Positions 1 to 6,734 of a DNA stretch of 8,770 nucleotides are shown here, in pieces. Positions within the stretch are counted from its first letter, which is position 1. Each line of letters opens with the position of its first letter. This stretch comes from Anaerolineae bacterium. GTDB taxonomy: Bacteria; Chloroflexota; Anaerolineae; Aggregatilineales; Phototrophicaceae. The stretch spans positions 1-8,770 of the forward strand of contig JANQRM010000039.1 in the NCBI GenBank assembly GCA_028284565.1, written 5' to 3'. The position numbers and the translations under genes were made by a program. Below the pieces are notes generated by a model that saw only the letters and a program-made list of their open reading frames with translations, ran no database searches and was not told the DNA's origin.

Positions 1-1505
1 TTGTTGGCGGTGTTGAGCAAGACAAATTCGACCATCGCATCCGAATAATCGTCACAGTCCCAATCACGGTGGGCTTCCATTATCTCCATCTCGACCTGAT
101 AGGAACTCACCGGACTGGCTACATCCCGCACAAGTAATTCACTGAAGAATTGGTTCATGCACTTGAGCAAGCGATGATTGGTGCGGAAGGATTTGGCGAG
201 TGGGATGGATTTGCCAACGCTAGTGTTTGTCGAGTCGATTTGTGACTTCACTCCATTAAATACACTGACATCTGCGCCACGAAATTGGTAGATGCTCTGC
301 TTGGGGTCGCCAACGACGAAGAGTGTCCCACCTTGATTGAGGTCAGCTAATCGCTGGATGATTGCCCATTGCGCACTATTCGTGTCTTGGAATTCATCGA
401 CCAGCAGATGCTTGAATTCCGCATTACGATAACGCGAAGCCACTTCGGGATGTTGAAGCAATTCGACGGTGCGTGTCTCTAAATCCCCAAAATCGAGGAC
501 ACGAAGTCGGTCTTTGGCTTGTCGATATTCAAGTTGTACTCGTTGAATGAGTGAATGCCAGATGGGAAGCAACTGAGTCGCTTGTTCGTCGAGGTGATTG
601 GGGGGTTCGCCAATGGCTTTGCGGATGGCTCTCGCGGTATCTCGGATTGCTGAGAGGATCGCTTTGGCTTCTTGTCGAATCTCCTTGCCACCCCATTGTT
701 TGTCGCTTCCACCAACCAGATTAATCGCGGAAAATTGCTCCAATAGTTGATTCAGTTCATCCCCTTCATCCGACGCGAGGTAGGCTGTCACCGCCGACTC
801 CGTTGTTGTCCACATTTGGTAAGTGCGGTCATCGGCAGGAATACCAGCAGGGGGTTGCCAATCCAACATCGCTTGTAGAGCAGGATGTTTTTTGTAATCG
901 GCTAAAATTGCATCTCGAAATGTTTCCCATTGCGTTTGCCATTCCCCCATCAAGTCTTCAGGTAAATCGGCAAGTTGAACATCCATGAGGGAAGAATCAG
1001 TCAACACATTACGAATGAGGAAGGCATCATACTCGTTAAAGAGTTTTAGGTCGCGCGTAGTGGCGTTTCGCAATACATCATCAACAACCGTTTCGAGTAA
1101 GATGCCCGCATCAACAGCTTCTATCACGTCAAAGCCGGGGTCAATGCCAATCACAGATGCATTAGCACGGAGGATGGTAGTGCAAAGTCCATGAATGGTA
1201 TCAATGCGTGCGCTGTCCATTTGTGTTAGGAGGGTTGCCCAGCGTTGGATGTCGTGTGGTTCGGTAGCGGATTTGAGGGATTGCTCCAATGATGAACGCA
1301 CCCTATTCCGCATTTCAAGGGCGGCTTCACGGGTGAAAGTGATAGCGACAAGTGAACTCAGTGACCATGTGGGATTGACCCTGAGCAGATGCAGATAACG
1401 CTCGACAAGGACACGGGTTTTGCCAGAACCAGCCCCCGCGACGACGATGAGGTTTTGCTCCGTGTTGGTGATGGCTTCGTGTTGTTCTGGTGTCGGCTGG
1501 AGCAT
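1..1505 (-). CDS. addA: AddA-type UvrD/Rep (SF1A) helicase-nuclease subunit, 5' part only (501 codons; runs off left edge)
   Basis: This is the motor subunit of an AddAB-like helicase-nuclease, a cytoplasmic enzyme that unwinds and resects double-strand DNA ends for RecA-dependent repair. Seen: Walker A AGAGSGKT at residues 23-30; motif Ia ITFTREAA at about 55-62; an IDTIHGLC block at about 101-108, typical of AddA/RecB-type helicases; Walker B DEFQDT near residue 370; and motif III VVGDPKQSIYQFRGAD at about 394-409. The ATG (1505-1503) overlaps the TAA of the upstream gene as TAATG. A GGGGAG ribosome site lies 7 nt before it (1513-1518), inside that gene, so the two are probably translationally coupled. 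AddA proteins are usually about 1,200 residues, so the remaining motor motifs and the expected C-terminal nuclease lie outside the window. The AddA call rather than plain UvrD rests on the adjacent AddB partner; a PcrA-like protein is less likely. Confidence 0.9.
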   Translation of the reverse strand, partial: MLQPTPEQHEAITNTEQNLIVVAGAGSGKTRVLVERYLHLLRVNPTWSLSSLVAITFTREAALEMRNRVRSSLEQSLKSATEPHDIQRWATLLTQMDSARIDTIHGLCTTILRANASVIGIDPGFDVIEAVDAGILLETVVDDVLRNATTRDLKLFNEYDAFLIRNVLTDSSLMDVQLADLPEDLMGEWQTQWETFRDAILADYKKHPALQAMLDWQPPAGIPADDRTYQMWTTTESAVTAYLASDEGDELNQLLEQFSAINLVGGSDKQWGGKEIRQEAKAILSAIRDTARAIRKAIGEPPNHLDEQATQLLPIWHSLIQRVQLEYRQAKDRLRVLDFGDLETRTVELLQHPEVASRYRNAEFKHLLVDEFQDTNSAQWAIIQRLADLNQGGTLFVVGDPKQSIYQFRGADVSVFNGVKSQIDSTNTSVGKSIPLAKSFRTNHRLLKCMNQFFSELLVRDVASPVSSYQVEMEIMEAHRDWDCDDYSDAMVEFVLLNTAN

Positions 1506-4500
1506 TAGGACGCTCCCCGTTGATTATTCGTCACTCGTATCCGACAGAGTTGGAAATAGGGGCAATGTTTGGCACAGCGTCCATTTTCGAGCTTGGAAGG
1601 GGCAACGGAGAAGTCGCCTATTCGTGCAGAATGAATGTGTTGCGCGAGGTGTTGCTTGGCTGTGTCGAGAACCGCTACCGATTTATCGTCGCTGAGGTTA
1701 ATCATGCCACTCGTTGATAAGTTGCGGATGTGCCAGAAGAACCCGCCTGCGACAGTTGCCGAGACATTGCGTTGCTGAGTAAAATCGCGCAGAGCTTCGA
1801 TATAAACGAGCATCTGGAAGTTACGCCCAGCGGTCAATTCGGATGTGTCGATTTTGGCAGTTCCAGTTTTGTAATCGACGATGATGAGCTTGTCCCCAAC
1901 TTGGTCAACACGGTCGATCTTGCCCCGTAGTTGAATCATTTCATCATTGGGAAGTTGAAGTTGCGCCTGTGTACTGCCCATGCCGAAGCTCACTTCGATG
2001 TAGCGAATAGTGCGTTTGCCCTCCCCATATGTTGTGAAGGGATAATTGGGTGAGAAGTCATTTTCAAGCAAACGTTGTAAGCGTCGTCGAATGACATCTT
2101 GCTCGGAATTCCAAGTGACGGTCTCGCGGAAACCATATTCTGCTGGGGCATTACGGAATTCCTCATCTGCCATCTCGTGCAGAATGTCAAGGGCTTCATC
2201 ACGAAACTCATTGGTGAAAGCGAAATCAGGAATCTCGGATAATTCTCGGTAGGTCTTTTCTAAGATGTGATGATAAAGCGAGCCACTTTGTAGAACATCC
2301 ATACCCTCTTTGGGTTCATCAAGGGATTCCAAGCGAAGTAATCGGCTGGCAAAGAAGCGAAAGCCACATGCCCCATATTCATTGAGTTGAGATGCACTCC
2401 ATTTATGGGTTGTATCTAATTGCTTGGCAACATTAGCGATGAGGTCAGGATGTTTGAGGCGACCACTATATTCATTAAAGCGTTGAGTTTCATCACTCCG
2501 TTTTAGTTCGATGGTGCGTCCTTGTGACACCTGCTTCCATGCGGATTGCACCTCTGAGTCAGTCAGAATCCAGTTGCGGGTCGATAAGACGGCTTCTGCT
2601 TCTCCTGCGTCTTCTTGATTGAGTCCATCTGCAACGGCAATGAGCATCTCCTCTTGGGAAGCGACGCGTTCCAATGGAGGTAATTGTCCAGCTTTGAGTT
2701 CAGTGAGGGTGGCAGTGGGACAAAGGGAACGCACGGCGCGCCACAGGTGACTTTCTATCCACAGCTTGCCTTCACGGACGGTTGGACGGGACAAGGTGAG
2801 CGATTGTCGAGCGAGGCTGATGAGTTCGTAAAATAAGCCGGTGTCATCCACTCGTTCCGATAGCTTCTCGATGTTCATGCCTTTGCTGGCGAGGGATTCG
2901 CGTTCTGTATCGAGGTAAAGTGGGTCTTCTGGCACTTCCGCAGGGAAGATACTTTCGGATAAACCTAAGATGAAGACGTGGGGATGGGGCAAACCTCTGG
3001 CATTAGTAGCCGTAGTGACAAGCACTTGGTTGGTGCGTCCGACATTGGGTGGAGTCTCAGTATGGCTATCGACTGCGAGTTTGAGATCACGATAGAAGCT
3101 GTCCCAATCATCGGGTGATGCGTACTCCAATTGCTCTGATAGGAACGATTGTAAGCGGACGAAGCCCTGTAGAATCTGCTTGAGATTGTTGAGTGCGTTG
3201 ATGTCTCGACGACGGATGGCATCGGGGACATCGGGATGTTGGATGGATTGGGTGATATGAAGCGAATAACGATTGAGGTCACCCAGTTGCCAATCATCAG
3301 GGTCTTCTTCGGGATTCTGGATGACATCATGTCCGATGAGGTCTTCTATCCACAGCACGCGGTCTGTTATGGTTTCGTGTTGATGTGGCGTAATCCCATT
3401 GAGAAAGTCTTCTAAGCTGAGAGAAAGTTCGTCGGCTTGAGCAACGGTTAAGAGTGCGGGGCGTTCTTCTTCGTCATTCCAACCCCCTTTGGTTGCCCTT
3501 TGAATCTCCTCTTGCCATGCATGTGCATCGCCCCCTGTGAACCTGCCTTGTATAGTGAGCGTGTCGAGCAAATCCACGGCTTCGTCGTCGAGTCCGGTGG
3601 CTTGAATATAGGGTGAACGCAAGATATCCAAAACCTCTCGGCGACGGAAATTAGGCGCAAGTGAAAACAGTCGCATGACGACTTCTATCATGGGATTACG
3701 ATTGAGGCTCTGCATGTAGTGCATGAAGAGTGGAAGTTGAAACGTCTCTTGGAAGGTCTGGAAATGGGAGGCATAGCGTTGCCAATCACGCAGGGCAACG
3801 AGGATTTCATCGGGACGAGTGCCATTGAGCAAACGCTCTTTCACTTGACGTAAGACCATCGCCACCTCTTGAGCTGGGTCGCCGGCTTCGATGAAGTGAA
3901 TATAGTTGGGTTGGACGATAGGTTCAGCTTTGGGTTGGAAGATGCGCTCACCCAACAAGAGTAATTCAGGCGGACGGTCTTCCGTAATCGGTTGAATTAG
4001 CTTCGTTTCAAGGGAGATACCGACTTGTTGATGAATGTCGTTCAGCCTTTTGAGCGCACGTCCAAAGCGCGTGGTGATTCGGGATTCAGCTTCCCCAGCC
4101 ATTGTGGTCAGTGTGATGTCAATCAGGGGAATTTGTTGGGATAAACGGGCAAGGAGTTCGGCTTGAACAGGCGTGAATTGATCATAGCCATCGACGAGAA
4201 GTAAATCGACAGGTTGCGCCCATCCGATGCCTGCTTTGACTGCTTCGAGAGCCAGCCAGCCTTCCCCTTCTAAATCCATCAAGTCCCGGTCTTGGAGAGT
4301 CCCTTGATAGCGCGCATAAATCCGCGCGAGTTCACGATCTTTTTCGGTCTCTGCTACTGATTGATAGGTTTCGGGATAGATTTTGTATTGCTTGAGTTCG
4401 TCAATGAAATCCGCTATCACTTGGACAAAACCCGCTTTATCTGCAATCTTGGAAAAGGTGTGAAGTTCGTCATTCGTGAGCATCTGCGCCAGAATCATCC

Positions 4501-4795
4501 GCAAAATGCCCATGCGAGACGACTGTTGAATGCGCTTCAGGGGTTTGCCTTGAATATTGAGCAAGCGCGTATTGAGTTCGTAAAAGTTAAAAAACTCAAC
4601 ATTAAAATGCACGCGGTGCTCTTCGGCTAAATCAACCAGTCGTTGGCGGAAACCAACTTCTTGACGTTTGGTTGCCAATAAGACCCACACTCGTGGAAAG
4701 GGTTTCTCTGAATCGTGGAGAGTATCAATCAAAAATTGGAGCGCAGTTTCGGTTTTGCCTGCGCCCACCGAAGCCAAATGGATGGTGGTTGTCAT
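1505..4795 (-). CDS. addB: AddB-type PD-(D/E)XK exonuclease subunit with inactive-helicase fold
   Basis: The 1096-residue length fits AddB (roughly 1,000-1,170), the partner that nicks the second strand and recognises Chi in AddAB. Seen: an N-terminal P-loop SVGAGKT (9-15); a VDGYDQFTP block near residue 200, matching the Walker B-like region of AddB proteins; an ARGLPHPHVFILGL block with a following FP at about 600-620; and a C-terminal RecB-family nuclease. The nuclease has H842 in a GSLYH motif, D961 in RGKID, D974 and K976 in VDYKTG, and a downstream FQMLVYIEAL helix. Cysteines C810, C1074, C1078 and C1084 frame the nuclease as in the Fe-S staple of AddB and Cas4, although the last three are spaced CX3CX5C where I expect CX2CX5C. 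The ATG follows a GAGG site in a 9-nt gap after the NERD gene, and addA starts within its stop codon. I am confident of the family; DNA end processing is inferred from it. Confidence 0.9.
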   Translation of the reverse strand: MTTTIHLASVGAGKTETALQFLIDTLHDSEKPFPRVWVLLATKRQEVGFRQRLVDLAEEHRVHFNVEFFNFYELNTRLLNIQGKPLKRIQQSSRMGILRMILAQMLTNDELHTFSKIADKAGFVQVIADFIDELKQYKIYPETYQSVAETEKDRELARIYARYQGTLQDRDLMDLEGEGWLALEAVKAGIGWAQPVDLLLVDGYDQFTPVQAELLARLSQQIPLIDITLTTMAGEAESRITTRFGRALKRLNDIHQQVGISLETKLIQPITEDRPPELLLLGERIFQPKAEPIVQPNYIHFIEAGDPAQEVAMVLRQVKERLLNGTRPDEILVALRDWQRYASHFQTFQETFQLPLFMHYMQSLNRNPMIEVVMRLFSLAPNFRRREVLDILRSPYIQATGLDDEAVDLLDTLTIQGRFTGGDAHAWQEEIQRATKGGWNDEEERPALLTVAQADELSLSLEDFLNGITPHQHETITDRVLWIEDLIGHDVIQNPEEDPDDWQLGDLNRYSLHITQSIQHPDVPDAIRRRDINALNNLKQILQGFVRLQSFLSEQLEYASPDDWDSFYRDLKLAVDSHTETPPNVGRTNQVLVTTATNARGLPHPHVFILGLSESIFPAEVPEDPLYLDTERESLASKGMNIEKLSERVDDTGLFYELISLARQSLTLSRPTVREGKLWIESHLWRAVRSLCPTATLTELKAGQLPPLERVASQEEMLIAVADGLNQEDAGEAEAVLSTRNWILTDSEVQSAWKQVSQGRTIELKRSDETQRFNEYSGRLKHPDLIANVAKQLDTTHKWSASQLNEYGACGFRFFASRLLRLESLDEPKEGMDVLQSGSLYHHILEKTYRELSEIPDFAFTNEFRDEALDILHEMADEEFRNAPAEYGFRETVTWNSEQDVIRRRLQRLLENDFSPNYPFTTYGEGKRTIRYIEVSFGMGSTQAQLQLPNDEMIQLRGKIDRVDQVGDKLIIVDYKTGTAKIDTSELTAGRNFQMLVYIEALRDFTQQRNVSATVAGGFFWHIRNLSTSGMINLSDDKSVAVLDTAKQHLAQHIHSARIGDFSVAPSKLENGRCAKHCPYFQLCRIRVTNNQRGAS

Positions 4796-4804
4796 GGAGA
4801 CCTC

Positions 4805-5551
4805 TTAGAAGAGTAATTGTGCCACACGCTCGACAGTTTTGGCATCGAGACGGTCTTTGGCGAAGTAGTTGTCGCTCAAATCATAATACAGTGTGGAATT
4901 ATAGGCGACAGGCACGACGGGGTTCTGAACAGAAAATTGTACAATTGGCGATTCTTTGGTGAAAGCAACGACACCATAAACTGGAATATCACTGAGTCCT
5001 TCTTCGGCAAAATACTTTCGTAGGGCTTTGACATCAACTACCGCCTCTTCCGTCAAGTTCATCCGCCCAAAGCGAATCGTCCCCCATTCCCCTTTCGATT
5101 TTTGTTTGAGCCAACGCGCCCCTTCGTTGAAATAGATGCCTTCCGCATCACTGACACGGAATACCAGTACTCCGGGAGGACCCACCAGCACCGCATCAAT
5201 ATAGCCTGTGGAACGTTTGCTGATGTTACGGATAAAGAGGTGGCGTTCATCTAAGTACCGTGCAAGATGTTCACCTGTTTGTTTGGCAAGTAGATTGTCT
5301 GTCTGCCATGTGAGCGCACGGATAACCATGAGGAGAACGATGAGAAAGAGAAAAACACTGACGACAACTAAGAGCTTCCGAAAGGCATCGTAGGCTTCAA
5401 AGCCGTCATTGCTAGGGACCACAAAATTAATGATATGTAACGCTAGTCCACCTACACCAACCAGCACGGCAAACAGAGCAACTAAGCCAGCAAGATAGAG
5501 CAAATCTCGTGAACGACGGGTGAGTGTGCGAGTTGGGGCGATATTTTGCAT
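4805..5551 (-). CDS. Two-helix membrane protein with a NERD-like (nuclease-related) domain
   Basis: This 248-residue protein has a short basic N-terminus, hydrophobic helices at about 17-45 and 59-78, and a soluble remainder that is probably cytoplasmic. From residue 90 it resembles the NERD domain: a GE pair (93-94), then YIDAVLVGPPGVLVF at 117-131, which matches the family pattern of a buried aspartate (D119) followed by a GP-G-V strand. NERD domains belong to the PD-(D/E)XK fold and normally follow this strand with E-x-K. Here those positions appear to be R132 and S134, so catalysis is doubtful. The C-terminal half ends in a region rich in Tyr, Asp and Lys that I do not recognise. The ATG lies 14 nt after the response regulator stop, with only a weak AGGCG ribosome site, and addB begins 9 nt downstream. 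It may be a membrane-bound DNA-binding or scaffold protein. The function is unknown, and NERD membership rests on motif reading only. Confidence 0.7.
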   Translation of the reverse strand: MQNIAPTRTLTRRSRDLLYLAGLVALFAVLVGVGGLALHIINFVVPSNDGFEAYDAFRKLLVVVSVFLFLIVLLMVIRALTWQTDNLLAKQTGEHLARYLDERHLFIRNISKRSTGYIDAVLVGPPGVLVFRVSDAEGIYFNEGARWLKQKSKGEWGTIRFGRMNLTEEAVVDVKALRKYFAEEGLSDIPVYGVVAFTKESPIVQFSVQNPVVPVAYNSTLYYDLSDNYFAKDRLDAKTVERVAQLLF

Positions 5552-5565
5552 GTCGCCTGTGCCTG

Positions 5566-6060
5566 TTAGTCCGACTTTTTGGAGGAACTTGCCTTGTTTT
5601 TCGCTTTGGCTGGAGAATTCCCGTTGGTCGCTGATTGATTGGCAACCAACATCGCGCGCCGTTCTGCAATGACAGTTTCTAAGAGGGCTTGCAATTCATT
5701 AAACTTCGGTAAGGGTTTGTCTTGCCATCTGTCTGCACCAGAGCGTTGCATGGCATCTTCTTTTTCTTCGGTTGAGAATTTGTAAGCCGTAATCATTACA
5801 ATAGCGATATTGCCAAGGACGTCGCTCGCGCGGAGATGTTCGCCAACGGTAATCCCATCGACATCGCCCGGCAAGCGCACATCAAGCAATGCGAGTTCTG
5901 GGATTTCGCCCGTAAAGCGATGATGGTTCACATCATCAATCCATGCAAGAGCTTCTTCTCCATCAACGAAGGCAACACCTTCTATGCCCCACATCTCAAA
6001 CATCGCCAATAGGACTTCATAAATATCGGGTTCGTCCTCAACAACCATCCAAGTTGACAC
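5566..6060 (-). CDS. Single-domain (CheY-like) response regulator with Lys/Ser-rich tail
   Basis: This is a stand-alone phosphorylatable receiver with no DNA-binding output domain. From a GTG at 6060 it has 164 residues: acidic pocket E8-D9-E10, phospho-acceptor D60 in LLDVRLPG, T91 in MITAY and K115 in DKPLP. All essential receiver residues are present, with E-D replacing the commoner D-D. About 140 residues form the domain; the last 30 are polar, alanine-, lysine- and serine-rich, and probably disordered. An in-frame GTG at 6072 would add four residues. I prefer 6060 because an AAGGTGA ribosome site (6069-6075) sits 8 nt before it and because the divergent paralogue begins at nearly the same place relative to its first strand. 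It heads the probable operon with the NERD protein and addBA. Its kinase is not adjacent on this strand; the histidine kinase at 6735-8003 is a candidate. Confidence 0.88.
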   Translation of the reverse strand: MSTWMVVEDEPDIYEVLLAMFEMWGIEGVAFVDGEEALAWIDDVNHHRFTGEIPELALLDVRLPGDVDGITVGEHLRASDVLGNIAIVMITAYKFSTEEKEDAMQRSGADRWQDKPLPKFNELQALLETVIAERRAMLVANQSATNGNSPAKAKNKASSSKKSD

Positions 6061-6265
6061 GATAGCTTTCACCTTTCCTAGTTTTTATTGCCGGGACACA
6101 ATGTATGTGTGGGTCTGCGTCGGTCTATTATTGTATCGCGCATCCGTAAGTCTATATACTGTACAACCATTTTATGATTTATTGCAAACCAATTTCATAC
6201 ATCATTCTAACATATTCTGGCAAATGAAAACACAAAAAAACTTGAGATGTGGAGTTAGAAGAATT

Positions 6266-6274
6266 TGGTATACT
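6266..6274 (+). promoter_or_regulatory. Extended -10 promoter for the rightward response regulator/kinase genes
   Basis: TGGTATACT is a TGn extension followed by TATACT, five of six matches to the sigma-70-type -10 consensus. A TTGAGA at 6242-6247 is 21 nt upstream, too far for a normal -35, so the extended -10 would carry most of the recognition. Transcription would begin near 6281, leaving a leader of about 40 nt before the TTG start at 6321. This assignment is by consensus only. Confidence 0.5.
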
Positions 6275-6306
6275 AGAGGTAGTGTTGAAATTTTGGATTG
6301 AACGTT

Positions 6307-6312
6307 AAAGGG
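6307..6312 (+). promoter_or_regulatory. Ribosome binding site that fixes the TTG start of the rightward regulator
   Basis: AAAGGG lies 8 nt before the TTG at 6321. The nearby ATG at 6326 is out of frame, and no in-frame ATG occurs before the receiver's first strand, so this site supports TTG as the true start. Confidence 0.55.
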
Positions 6313-6320
6313 AACCTTCA

Positions 6321-6728
6321 TTGGAATGGCTAATCGCAGAAGATGAGACGGACATCCGCAATTTAGTAGCAACCATGTGCAAGGTCTGGGGACATACCCC
6401 GATGACCTTTGAAAGTGGGCAAAAAGCATGGGATTGGTTAGATAAAGTCGATTCGGGCGAGTATGACGGCACGTTGCCCGAATTTGCCTTGATGGATATA
6501 CGGATGCCGGGTTATCGAGGCGATGAAATCGCCAAACGTTTGCGAACTAGCGATAAGGTATCTCATATTCCAATTGTCCTGATGACCGCGTTTGTGTTGA
6601 GTGAAGATGAACAACGCACGATGAAGGATGAGTGTGGTGTTGACCACATTATCCACAAACCATTGCCGGACTTTGAGCGTTTACGTACCATCCTGCACGA
6701 TGTGATTGAACGCAAACAGAAAACTTAG
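6321..6728 (+). CDS. Single-domain (CheY-like) response regulator, TTG start
   Basis: This 135-residue stand-alone receiver has acidic pocket residues E7-D8-E9, phospho-acceptor D59 in LMDIRMPG, T89 in LMTAF and K113 in HKPLP. It stops right after the fifth helix, with no output domain, so it should act by protein-protein contact or as a phosphorelay intermediate. It is paralogous to the leftward regulator: both carry E-D instead of D-D, both have a tryptophan-glycine pair after helix 1, and both space the pocket and phospho-aspartate about 51 residues apart, roughly seven more than CheY, because of a longer helix 2-strand 3 loop containing a G-x-x-P-E segment. TTG is the only start compatible with a complete first strand. 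The histidine kinase ATG follows six bases after its TAG stop, so the two are surely co-transcribed and probably form a cognate pair. Confidence 0.9.
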   Translation: MEWLIAEDETDIRNLVATMCKVWGHTPMTFESGQKAWDWLDKVDSGEYDGTLPEFALMDIRMPGYRGDEIAKRLRTSDKVSHIPIVLMTAFVLSEDEQRTMKDECGVDHIIHKPLPDFERLRTILHDVIERKQKT

Positions 6729-6734
6729 GTGACT

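Larger units (their letters stand above)
6061..6320. promoter_or_regulatory. AT-rich divergent intergenic region between two response regulator genes
   Basis: About 260 nt separate the leftward and rightward regulator genes, the longest non-coding stretch here. The stretch from about 6130 to 6300 is visibly AT-rich against its surroundings, with runs such as the seven-A tract at 6234-6240. The rightward promoter is listed separately. For the leftward operon I see only weak -10-like hexamers on the minus strand: TACAAT at 6130-6135 (a poor -35 at usual spacing) and TAGAAT with an upstream TGT at 6204-6212 (extended -10 style, long leader). I found no convincing operator palindrome, terminator or small RNA. 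Confidence 0.6.

Noticed and set aside
2965..3330. 121-codon minus-strand frame inside addB
   Set aside because: It is an alternate frame of the long AddB gene on the same strand, with Ser/Ile-rich composition typical of a shifted frame.
4672..4962. 96-codon plus-strand frame across the NERD/addB junction
   Set aside because: It is antisense to two well-supported genes and has no ribosome site.
6101..6301. Plus-strand 66-codon open frame in the divergent intergenic region
   Set aside because: It has no ribosome site, lies in AT-rich promoter DNA, covers the extended -10 element, and its product has no recognisable family feature.
6073..6320. Possible operator palindrome or small RNA around the TATATA/GTAC sequences
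   Set aside because: Only short self-complementary words (four to six bases) are present, and no extended stem or T-run suggests a terminator.
6202..6429. Minus-strand 75-codon frame across the intergenic region and the start of the rightward regulator
   Set aside because: It is antisense to a well-supported receiver gene and has no ribosome site or family motif.
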